The notes beneath the pieces are model-generated. The model was not told the DNA's origin. It saw only the letters and a list, made by a program, of their open reading frames with translations, and made no database searches. From a virus: DNA of 20,552 nucleotides. Position 1 is the stretch's first letter. Each line of letters starts with the position of its first letter. The position numbers and the translations under genes are program-made. This document shows positions 1-7,492 of the stretch, one piece after another. Location: positions 1 through 20,552 of the IMG/VR virus record IMGVR_UViG_3300025133_000740, one strand, 5' to 3'.

Positions 1-23
1 TTACTTGAAAGAAGAAAATTTAT

Positions 24-31
24 TATAAATA
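24..31 (+). promoter_or_regulatory. T4-type late promoter box before gp8
   Basis: Exact TATAAATA, the T4 late-promoter octamer recognised by the gp55 sigma factor in T4. If transcription starts about 6 nt past the box, the leader would be about 13 nt long and still carry the GGAG ribosome-binding site at 41-44. No hairpin overlaps it. Confidence 0.75.
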
Positions 32-49
32 TTAGGAACCGGAGAAACT

Positions 50-1678
50 ATGGCTACAATTGCAACAAATAAATTTAGAATACATAATGCAAAATCATTT
101 ACTGAAGGGTTTTCGGAGGCAGAAGCTAGCAACCTATACCTATTCATCGGAAAATACAGTCCATGGACTTCTTCCGATACAGTATCCGGTGCTATTGCTG
201 GAACTGATGATACAAGTCCTCCGACTCCACCAGACCATAATCAAAACGTAGAAAATCAGATTTGGCGCACTATGATCGCTGCTAAAAAGATCGGCGCTTC
301 TGATGTCAATCATGTTATACCACGATATAATTGGACAACTGGAACGATTTACACAGCATATACTGATCTTTCAACTACACTACATACTGATGGCGTCAAT
401 CCTTTTTATGTAATGACGAACGAATTTAACGTATACAAATGTCTGTTCACGCCATACGACGCAGGTACACAAACGAGCAAAGTATCGACGGATAAACCGA
501 TAGGGTCGAGCACCAGTCCAATTACAACTGCTGATGGCTACGTATGGAAATATATGTTCACCATAAGTGCAGCTGACGCATTAAAATTCGTAACAACTTC
601 ATATATTCCAGTACGGACGTTTGCAAGCGATCCTGGTACGGCAACATGTTCACAATCGGATTTGCAGTGGTTGGTGCAAGAAGCGGCAATTGACGGCGCT
701 ATTCAAGTTGTCAAAAGGACGGCAAACTCTGATGCCAATTCTGGAAGCGGTTATAGGGAATTAGCGGGAACTCTACCTTCAATTGGATCATCAAGTTCAA
801 CTGTAGTAGTATCCGGTGGAAATGCAGCCGACGACTTTTATAATGGAATGACGTTGTACGTAACTAATTCAAATAAAACATTTTTGGTTACTGATTACGT
901 CGGTTCTACAACCACTTTAACAGTCACACCTAACGTAGATACAGCAGAATCTTTGTCCACGTTTGAAATCGCTCCAACTGTGAATCTAGTTGGTGGTGAT
1001 GGGACATCATTTAATGCTATTTCAAAAATGTCTTCTGGTACTATTGATTCTGTAAAGGTTTTGACCGCTGGAACATTGTATACTACTGGTTCTATTACAT
1101 TTACGGATGGAACAGGAAGTCCAGGTGAGGGCGCTTCATACGTTGCTGTAATTCCTCCAAAAGATGGTCATGGTAAAGATCCGGTTGATGAATTAGGTGG
1201 ATTTTTCGTTTTAATGAACACCAGGCTTGAATATGATGAAGGGGTTGAATACCTTACTGTTGATAATGATTACAGACAAATTGGAGTAATTAAAGATCCA
1301 TTGAAAGCGGATAGCAGTTTAGCGACAGATGCCTTGTATCTTCAAACTGTAGCACTTCCATTTGATGCTGGATTTGGGACATTTACACAAGATGAAACTG
1401 TCACGGGTGGAACTTCTGATGCAACCGGAACTGTTGTCGATCAATTAGATATTGGCGGAACGACTTACTTGAGACTTTCCAATGTCGTCGGAACATTCCA
1501 AGCATCTGAAACTGTCACAGGTGGAACTTCTGGATCTACTGGAGATGTTGCTGAAGCGGGACCAATTGGAGCAGAACTCAAAAAATTCTCCGGTGAAGTC
1601 GTGTATCTTGAGAATAGAAAACCGATTCCAAGAGACAGTTCACAATTGGAAGACTTAAAAATAATTCTAGAATTTTAA
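50..1678 (+). CDS. 8: Baseplate wedge subunit gp8
   Basis: 542 aa. The N-terminal third resembles the gp8 baseplate wedge protein of marine T4-like phages: a stretch around residues 70-75 (QIWRTM), 'VIPRYNW' near 90, 'PFYVMT' near 118, and 'ADGYVWKYMFTIS' near 160-172. In T4, gp8 is one of the wedge proteins and lies in the same late cluster. T4 gp8 is 334 aa, so this copy is longer; the extra length includes a beta-rich stretch (about 240-365) and a duplicated module at 442-500 (two 'ETVTGGTS' half-units). GGAG at 41-44 and the late box at 24-31 support the ATG. The C-terminus continues past the module and ends in 'KIILEF'. Identity rests on remembered family pattern; cyanophage-type gp8 is favoured over a generic structural protein. 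Confidence 0.85.
   Translation: MATIATNKFRIHNAKSFTEGFSEAEASNLYLFIGKYSPWTSSDTVSGAIAGTDDTSPPTPPDHNQNVENQIWRTMIAAKKIGASDVNHVIPRYNWTTGTIYTAYTDLSTTLHTDGVNPFYVMTNEFNVYKCLFTPYDAGTQTSKVSTDKPIGSSTSPITTADGYVWKYMFTISAADALKFVTTSYIPVRTFASDPGTATCSQSDLQWLVQEAAIDGAIQVVKRTANSDANSGSGYRELAGTLPSIGSSSSTVVVSGGNAADDFYNGMTLYVTNSNKTFLVTDYVGSTTTLTVTPNVDTAESLSTFEIAPTVNLVGGDGTSFNAISKMSSGTIDSVKVLTAGTLYTTGSITFTDGTGSPGEGASYVAVIPPKDGHGKDPVDELGGFFVLMNTRLEYDEGVEYLTVDNDYRQIGVIKDPLKADSSLATDALYLQTVALPFDAGFGTFTQDETVTGGTSDATGTVVDQLDIGGTTYLRLSNVVGTFQASETVTGGTSGSTGDVAEAGPIGAELKKFSGEVVYLENRKPIPRDSSQLEDLKIILEF
1373..1549 (+). repeat. Duplicated beta module inside gp8
   Basis: Residues 442-500 of gp8 contain two half-units, each with 'ETVTGGTS' followed by a G-x-V strand, joined by a linker ending in 'LRLSNVVGTF'. 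At DNA level a 24-bp segment at 1394-1417 recurs at 1508-1531 with one mismatch. A similar two-unit segment occurs in gp14 (9361-9540). Confidence 0.7.
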
Positions 1679-1687
1679 TTTTGGGGG

Positions 1688-1716
1688 TTGACAAATTAAT
1701 TATTTTCTGTTATTAT
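1688..1716 (+). promoter_or_regulatory. Possible sigma70-type promoter (TTGACA - 17 nt - TATTAT)
   Basis: TTGACA at 1688-1693, a 17-nt spacer, and TATTAT at 1711-1716 form a near-consensus bacterial housekeeping promoter just after gp8. An overlapping TATAAACT (1714-1721) is a two-base variant of the late box. Either could serve the small ORF that follows. In AT-rich DNA this could also be chance. Confidence 0.35.
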
Positions 1717-1722
1717 AAACTT

Positions 1723-1893
1723 ATGTTAAACAATTTACACACAATGATAGAATATCTGAAATCCAAGAAAAAAGATGTCAGTTGGGCTATAATAGATGAC
1801 GAAACCACTATTGTCACGTTCAGCAACAGTGTTTCTAGACGAGGATTCAGAATTGGCGAAGGTTATATAGAAAACATTGATAAAGCACTTTGA
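1723..1893 (+). CDS. Small hypothetical protein (56 aa)
   Basis: Short ORF between gp8 and the DUF4815 gene. No family was recognised. The product is mixed-charge, with a basic stretch 'LKSKKKD' followed by alternating hydrophobic residues (WAIIDDETTIVTF) that suggest a small alpha/beta fold; no membrane segment or cysteine motif is visible. The start is uncertain: the frame is open from a TTG at 1681, with ATGs at 1723 and 1744, and none has a Shine-Dalgarno sequence. The ATG at 1723 is listed because it lies 7 nt after the possible -10 TATTAT; the ATG at 1744 would give 49 aa. It fills the gap exactly up to the next late promoter, which supports it being a real gene. Confidence 0.5.
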   Translation: MLNNLHTMIEYLKSKKKDVSWAIIDDETTIVTFSNSVSRRGFRIGEGYIENIDKAL

Positions 1894-1900
1894 AAGTTGT

Positions 1901-1908
1901 TATAAATA
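1901..1908 (+). promoter_or_regulatory. Late promoter box 6 nt before the DUF4815 gene
   Basis: Exact TATAAATA with only six bases between it and the ATG at 1915. With T4 late-promoter geometry, the transcript would start at or within a base of the start codon, so the mRNA would have little or no leader. No Shine-Dalgarno sequence precedes the ATG. Confidence 0.75.
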
Positions 1909-1914
1909 TGATTT

Positions 1915-4900
1915 ATGACACGAAAACTTTCAACTAATTTTAATGTTGCTCCATATTATGACGATTACGACGAACTAAAGAATTTCCTTAGAATAGTCTT
2001 TAATCCAGCGAAACCAGTACAATCCAGGGAACTTACCCAACTTCAAACCATCCTAAACAACCAACTCTCAAGAATCGGGAATCATGTATTCCAAGACGGT
2101 TCGGTTGTTATTCCAGGAAATTTCAGCGTTGATACAGAATTAGAATATATCAAATTACAAGATGAAACTATAACAATTTCTGAATGGGATGGGGAAACTA
2201 TAACAAATGCTGGCGGTTCAAAGTTCTATGTTACAAAATCCGCTACAAAAGTTTCAGCATCTGAACCATCGGTTCTCATTGGATACTACATATCTGGTTC
2301 AAATGTTTTTGATGGAGATGATGTACTTACAAATACCACAGCGGATACAGTAACTGTCGCTTCGACAAGTTTTTCCGGTTCATCCTCGGTCGCAACTGTC
2401 ACATCGGGAATATTCTACACATCTGGTTTTTTCGTTAGATGCGATCAACAAACTATAATTCTGGACAAATTTACAAATACTCCATCATATAGGATCGGAC
2501 TAACGGTTAAGGAAAGTATAGTAAAAAATGGGGATGATTCAACATTATTGGATGTTGCACAAGGATCACCCAACGCTACCGCTCCCGGCGCCGATAGATT
2601 CAAAATAGAATTGACTCTAGCAAAAAAGAATATTGACACAGGAAGTACTATAACCAACAATTCATCGGAAGATTTTTACGAATTTGTTAGAATGGTATCC
2701 GGTGTAAAGACAGACCAGAAAATTCATCCTCAATATTCATATCTTGGAGAACAATTAGCACGTAGAACATTTGATACAAACGGTAACTTTACTGTACGAA
2801 ATTTCGCTGTTGATGTTGATACTCACCCAACCGATACTGCAAAATTAAGATTAACTCTAGATCCAGGTAAAGCATACGTACATGGGTACGAGATAGAGAC
2901 AATATATCCAAAATTTTTAGATGTTGATAGAGCAAGAGATTTTAAAAGTATTTCATCCGAAAATATTTCAACGTACCTGGGAAACTATGTTTATGTCACT
3001 TTCCCACCGAGTGCGATCGGTGGAACAACAAACTTAATTCCAAGTTTCACAACGCAATCAAAAGTTACTCTTAGAAGTGACGTTGGTGATATTGGAACTG
3101 CACGAATTCGACAACTAAGACAATCTGGTAACGATTACATTCTAAACCTGTTTGACATAAAATTGACAGGTGATATAAAAGATTTCACAGAAGTAGTTGA
3201 ATTTGAAACAACAAATGCAAATGTTATCTTCAATGTCGCTGCAAAAAGCAAAGTATCGGGATCAACTTCATTAACAGATACTAATAAGAAGTCTCTTATA
3301 CTCCCAGTTTCAAAATCATCAATAAAAACCACTCCCTCCACTCCGGAAAGATATACAGAGTTCGTATACTCAAAGTATACCACAGCTGTTGGAAATGCAT
3401 TAAAAGAAATTACTGTCAGTCTTGAATCTGGAGTTGAAACATTCACCGCTTCTGATGCTACACTAAATCAAACAGAATCTCAAGCAAGATTCATTCTTTT
3501 GGATAGGGATACTGGTGTCCAATATACTGTTATGTCTTCTGTTATTTCTGGAGAGTCTACTAACGCCGTTATAACTGTTAACGACGATATAAATGAAAAA
3601 AATATCTCGGTATTCAGTATAGTACAACTGAAAAATCCTACAACGAGAACGAAAACAAAAAAAACTGATGGATCTAAAACTATAGATACAGACTTAGCAG
3701 ATGCGAAAATAACGGGGAAATGGGTTTCACTTACAAGGTCTGACATAATAGCAATCAAATCAATAAAAATGAGCGATACAACAGATGTTACTAGTTCATA
3801 TGAATTTGATAACGGACAAAGAGATACGCACTACGACCATGGTAGAATACGCTTAAAACCGGGTGCAACCGTCCCAAATGAGGATACAAGTCTAACAGTA
3901 TTATATGATTATTTTTCACACAGTTCTGCTAATGGCGGATTTTTTGATGTAGATTCTTACGTTTCGATAGATTACGATGATATCCCAGAATATGAGGATT
4001 CAGACGGTAAATTGCACAATTTATCAAATGTTATCGACTTCAGACCAGTTATTGATGATTCTGGAAATATCGCAGATAATAGGACTCCGCTGGGAGATGC
4101 GGGACAATTTCTAGAAGTAGATTATGATTACTATGTACCACGAATTGATAAGGTAATCTTAACAAAAGAGAAGGAATTCAAGGTAATTAAAGGTATTCCC
4201 GCTGAATTCCCGGTAAGTCCACCAGATGATAAAAATGCTATGACTCTGTATGTTTTGACAGTTCCTCCATATACATTTACTCCAAACGAATTGAGTGTAA
4301 AACCCGTCAAAAATAAGAGATATACAATGGCGGATATATCGCTATTGGATAGACGACTTCAAGAATTAGAATCGACAAGAGAACAAACACAACTGAAAAC
4401 AACTGCAAAAAATATTCTAATTAGAAATGACAGCGGTACCGAAGTCCTTAAAAATGGAATTTTAGTCGATGACTTTACAGGACACTCAGTCGGCGATATC
4501 AACAATGCTGACTATTCATGTTCAATTGATTTTGAAACAGGAGAACTGCGACCAGCATTCGAAAGCAATAATCATTCTTTTACATTCGATTCTGATACTA
4601 GCGTCAATGCAAAGAAAACGGGACCACTATTAACATCCAATTATACATCAAAGTTGTTCCTAGATCAACCCCTAGCAAACAAAACAACAAAAATAAATCC
4701 ACATAATATGGTTTCGTGGTTTGGAGATCTTACAATATCACCTAATTCCGACACATGGTTTTCTAGAAGCCTTGATCCAAAAGTAACAATAAACAGTCGA
4801 GGTGAGAATGATGCCTGGGAATCGACAGCGCTCGCAGCGGTTCAAAATATTGGAAAAGGATTTGGGACTCAGTGGAATGATTGGCAATCGATCTGGAGTG

Positions 4901-7242
4901 GTGTCGATCTTGATAAATCCGACGACGAAACAAACCCAAATGCTATCCTACTTTCAAAGAGTGAATTGCTTGGACGAAGAGAAACAGAAAACTCTTTAGT
5001 CGATTCTTCTTCAAAATTGAACTCAATAACACGTTTTTTGCCCGATAGAATTGATGGTTCTGTAAGAGGCGGGAAACTTGATATCAGTGTCGTTCCATTT
5101 ATGAGAGCAAATACTGTTCATGTTATAGGGAGAAACTTAAAACCAAATACTCAATTATATGGATTTTTTGATGATGTAGATGTAACAACCAATATAGCAT
5201 TGTCAACAAAAATAGTATTATCCTCTCCAACGGGAACATTTAACGATAAATTGGATGAATGGGAAACTTTAACTAGTGGCGATACTACAGGAAAATTATT
5301 ATTAAAATCGGTTGATAGTGCCGGTGATACTGTTTTGTATGTAAGTCCCATATTGAACGAATTCCAAGTAACAAATATTATCGAAGGAGCAAATGGAAGT
5401 GGAACTATAGCGACAATAACCACTCCAGCAAATTTAAAAACAGATGAATATGGTCAAGTTACAGGGATTCTCACTATACCGGAAACTTCAGTTTCAAAAA
5501 TAAGAAGTGGACAAAGATTGTTAAGACTGACTGATAGTCCAACGAATGATCTATCAACCACAAAAACACTTTCCGAAAACCCTTATTTGTCTCAAGGTGT
5601 CATATCAGACCCCGAAACATTCATCATAAGCACTCGACTTCCAAAGACAAAAAGAAACAGTATTTCCGATGATTCTTCTATAAATCGTGATATATTCTCA
5701 AGAGAGATCAACACACTTTCAAGAGATTTAAAATGGAAAGATCCATTAGCACAATCATTTGTAGTTGATCGTTCAAAATATAGAAACGGTTTAATGTTGG
5801 AAAGTCTAGACCTTTATTTCAAGACAAAGGATACTGATCTTCCAGTTGCAATAGAAATTAGACCCAATTTTAACGGGTTTCCATCCACAAGTCTAATAGT
5901 TCCATTCTCAGAAGTATCAGTACTTCCATCTGATGTAGTTATTAACGCAGGACCAGACGCAACAAAAACAACAAATTTTGTATTTCAAGCGCCGGTTTAC
6001 TTGACTCCAGGTGAATATTCTATTATAATCAAAACAAACAGTACAAAATATGAACTATTTTCCGGGGAATTTGGATTTCCCGTATTAGATTCTGATGGAA
6101 CAGTTGACACGAATAATACTAAGATAACAAAACAACCCAATATTGGAACGCTATTTTTATCACAAAATGCTGGATTATGGGAAGCAAATACTAATGAATC
6201 TCTAATGTTCAAGTTGAATTCCTGTAAATTTACAACAGGGGAAACAGACTTATACTTCGATATTGCGGCGCTGTCGTCGGGAACAGAAGAATTTTCAATA
6301 TTCAAATTGACATCTTCAACCCTTGATAACTTCTTTGATACTACCAATTCAAGTTTCTCATATAGAGCAAAGTTAAAGGGTCCCGATTCAAGTATTGATG
6401 TTGGTTGGACTAATGTCATTGAAAACAAGAACATTGAAGAATTGAGAACTCTAGAATTGAGCACTTCAGTTGATTTTAAATTAAAGGTTTCATCTTCTAC
6501 AAATGACGAAAATATCAGTCCAGTATTTGACATGGAAAGACTGTCAATTATAACGACACGAAATATAGTAAATAATTTGGAATTATCCGACTCTGATATT
6601 GTTATCGTTGATGGTGGAACGGGTTATACTGACGGTGTTCACTCAAATATAGGTATCGACAATGGTTCTAATACTTCGGCAGCGAGCGCTTCTGTAACAG
6701 TATCATCTAATGCTATAACAGCTATATCAGTTGACTCGAATACGAAAATGAACGAAAATTTATCATTGAATACTTCAACCATACCCCTCCTGGAACAAGG
6801 TTCTGATGATGGAGTTGTATCTATAAATCACGAAGAGTTAGCATCCGGTGGGATTGCAACAGCAAAATATATCTCAAGGCGGGTTAAATTAGAATCGAGC
6901 AGGTTTTCTACAGATTTAAGAGCATATTTGGATCTATACAAACCAACCGGTACGGACGTTTTCGTATATTACAAGATCCACAACTCATCTAGTGATTTGT
7001 CGTTCGATGAGAATCCATGGTCGTTGATGAATCAGATTACAGCGAGTTATACTCTTTCTTCACATAATAACGATTATAAAGAATTTATTTTCGGTACAGA
7101 CGCTACAGGAGCGAAACCAACAGGATTCGAAAACTTTGATACTTTCTCTATAAAAATCGTGTTCGTAACCGCTAATACTTTTACTGTTCCCAAAGCAAGA
7201 AATCTCAAAGTTTTTGCTCTGGATTCAGTTGTTCAAACCTAA
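1915..7242 (+). CDS. Giant virion structural protein, DUF4815 type
   Basis: 1775 aa. The N-terminus ('NFNVAPYYDDYDELKNF', then 'RELTQLQTILNNQ' around residues 40-52) is the signature of the large DUF4815-type structural proteins of marine T4-like phages, thought to be tail or baseplate components. The rest is rich in T, S, D and N with alternating strands, as expected for a long beta-structured virion protein. A module like those in gp8 and gp14 can be traced at about 1107-1168, and a glycine-rich 'GGTGYTDG' segment lies near 1567. It occupies the place of T4 genes 9-12 and wac, and may carry part of their baseplate or fibre role; that is inference. The ATG has no ribosome-binding site and sits 6 nt after a late box. 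The upstream late promoter makes a separate transcript likely. Confidence 0.8.
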   Translation: MTRKLSTNFNVAPYYDDYDELKNFLRIVFNPAKPVQSRELTQLQTILNNQLSRIGNHVFQDGSVVIPGNFSVDTELEYIKLQDETITISEWDGETITNAGGSKFYVTKSATKVSASEPSVLIGYYISGSNVFDGDDVLTNTTADTVTVASTSFSGSSSVATVTSGIFYTSGFFVRCDQQTIILDKFTNTPSYRIGLTVKESIVKNGDDSTLLDVAQGSPNATAPGADRFKIELTLAKKNIDTGSTITNNSSEDFYEFVRMVSGVKTDQKIHPQYSYLGEQLARRTFDTNGNFTVRNFAVDVDTHPTDTAKLRLTLDPGKAYVHGYEIETIYPKFLDVDRARDFKSISSENISTYLGNYVYVTFPPSAIGGTTNLIPSFTTQSKVTLRSDVGDIGTARIRQLRQSGNDYILNLFDIKLTGDIKDFTEVVEFETTNANVIFNVAAKSKVSGSTSLTDTNKKSLILPVSKSSIKTTPSTPERYTEFVYSKYTTAVGNALKEITVSLESGVETFTASDATLNQTESQARFILLDRDTGVQYTVMSSVISGESTNAVITVNDDINEKNISVFSIVQLKNPTTRTKTKKTDGSKTIDTDLADAKITGKWVSLTRSDIIAIKSIKMSDTTDVTSSYEFDNGQRDTHYDHGRIRLKPGATVPNEDTSLTVLYDYFSHSSANGGFFDVDSYVSIDYDDIPEYEDSDGKLHNLSNVIDFRPVIDDSGNIADNRTPLGDAGQFLEVDYDYYVPRIDKVILTKEKEFKVIKGIPAEFPVSPPDDKNAMTLYVLTVPPYTFTPNELSVKPVKNKRYTMADISLLDRRLQELESTREQTQLKTTAKNILIRNDSGTEVLKNGILVDDFTGHSVGDINNADYSCSIDFETGELRPAFESNNHSFTFDSDTSVNAKKTGPLLTSNYTSKLFLDQPLANKTTKINPHNMVSWFGDLTISPNSDTWFSRSLDPKVTINSRGENDAWESTALAAVQNIGKGFGTQWNDWQSIWSGVDLDKSDDETNPNAILLSKSELLGRRETENSLVDSSSKLNSITRFLPDRIDGSVRGGKLDISVVPFMRANTVHVIGRNLKPNTQLYGFFDDVDVTTNIALSTKIVLSSPTGTFNDKLDEWETLTSGDTTGKLLLKSVDSAGDTVLYVSPILNEFQVTNIIEGANGSGTIATITTPANLKTDEYGQVTGILTIPETSVSKIRSGQRLLRLTDSPTNDLSTTKTLSENPYLSQGVISDPETFIISTRLPKTKRNSISDDSSINRDIFSREINTLSRDLKWKDPLAQSFVVDRSKYRNGLMLESLDLYFKTKDTDLPVAIEIRPNFNGFPSTSLIVPFSEVSVLPSDVVINAGPDATKTTNFVFQAPVYLTPGEYSIIIKTNSTKYELFSGEFGFPVLDSDGTVDTNNTKITKQPNIGTLFLSQNAGLWEANTNESLMFKLNSCKFTTGETDLYFDIAALSSGTEEFSIFKLTSSTLDNFFDTTNSSFSYRAKLKGPDSSIDVGWTNVIENKNIEELRTLELSTSVDFKLKVSSSTNDENISPVFDMERLSIITTRNIVNNLELSDSDIVIVDGGTGYTDGVHSNIGIDNGSNTSAASASVTVSSNAITAISVDSNTKMNENLSLNTSTIPLLEQGSDDGVVSINHEELASGGIATAKYISRRVKLESSRFSTDLRAYLDLYKPTGTDVFVYYKIHNSSSDLSFDENPWSLMNQITASYTLSSHNNDYKEFIFGTDATGAKPTGFENFDTFSIKIVFVTANTFTVPKARNLKVFALDSVVQT

Positions 7243-7370
7243 ATATAGATGAATCAAAGTTAGATGGTGTATTGAGATGGCGTGGTAGTGGTAATAGCAC
7301 GACAATACCTATCATAACAGCTTTGGATCAAAAAGGTGGACAAAAAGATTTCAGCGGCACCTGGAATTAA
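7236..7370 (+). pseudogene. Open -1 frame after the DUF4815 stop, possible gene remnant
   Basis: Directly after the DUF4815 gene, the -1 frame stays open for 44 codons and ends TAA at 7368-7370. It reads like protein (e.g. 'KLDGVLRWRGSGN', 'ITALDQKGGQKD') but has no ATG and no ribosome-binding site. It could be a remnant of a displaced gene or of a longer C-terminus. It overlaps the candidate RNA, and the two explanations compete. No slippery heptamer is visible at the junction, so programmed frameshifting is unlikely. Confidence 0.2.
7238..7245 (+). promoter_or_regulatory. Late promoter box (CCTAAATA) overlapping the DUF4815 stop
   Basis: CCTAAATA matches the box type before the 183-aa gene (7448) and, in its last seven bases, the boxes at 8055, 18403 and 20088. 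It overlaps the stop codon at 7240-7242 and precedes no clear gene, so it would transcribe the structured non-coding stretch that follows. Confidence 0.4.
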
Positions 7371-7449
7371 CAAAGCCACTGTGAGCGTGCCAGCTTAAAG
7401 CGGAGATGTCGATAACACATCTAGACTTCGCCAAAATCTTTTTTGTTCC
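7251..7449 (+). ncRNA. Candidate structured RNA in the 7243-7492 gap
   Basis: The only gap over 100 nt in the window. Two domains can be folded by eye. Domain 1: 7263-7274 pairs with 7303-7313 (11 pairs, one G-U, T7268 bulged), with an inner CGTG/CACG stem at 7281-7284 and 7298-7301. Domain 2: 7338-7351 pairs with 7434-7449 (14 pairs, two single-base bulges) and closes two hairpins. The first is 7354-7360 with 7387-7394 (7 pairs, A7392 bulged). The second is 7400-7405 with 7426-7431 plus ATGT/ACAT at 7406-7409 and 7417-7420. A late box starts the region and another begins at its end. No tRNA, tmRNA or riboswitch family was recognised. It could be an independent RNA, an mRNA element, or gene debris (see the 7236-7370 frame). 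Confidence 0.4.
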
Positions 7450-7455
7450 TAAATA
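7448..7455 (+). promoter_or_regulatory. Late promoter box before the 183-aa gene
   Basis: CCTAAATA, 37 nt before the ATG at 7493. It lies in the loop of a short inverted repeat (TTTGTT at 7442-7447, AACAAA at 7455-7460), and its first bases also form the end of the long stem of the candidate RNA. Confidence 0.55.
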
Positions 7456-7492
7456 ACAAAGAACGATTGTCGATAAACCAACGGGAACCATT

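Noticed and set aside
5997-6533. 178-codon open frame on the minus strand
   Set aside because: It lies antisense to the DUF4815 gene and has no promoter, ribosome-binding site or recognisable product. It is a shadow of biased codon use.
7230-7245. Programmed -1 frameshift at the end of the DUF4815 gene
   Set aside because: No slippery X-XXY-YYZ heptamer is present at the junction, and the main frame ends where this family is expected to end.
7251-7449. tRNA or tmRNA
   Set aside because: No TTCGA-type T-loop, CCA end or cloverleaf could be drawn; the stems found have a different layout.
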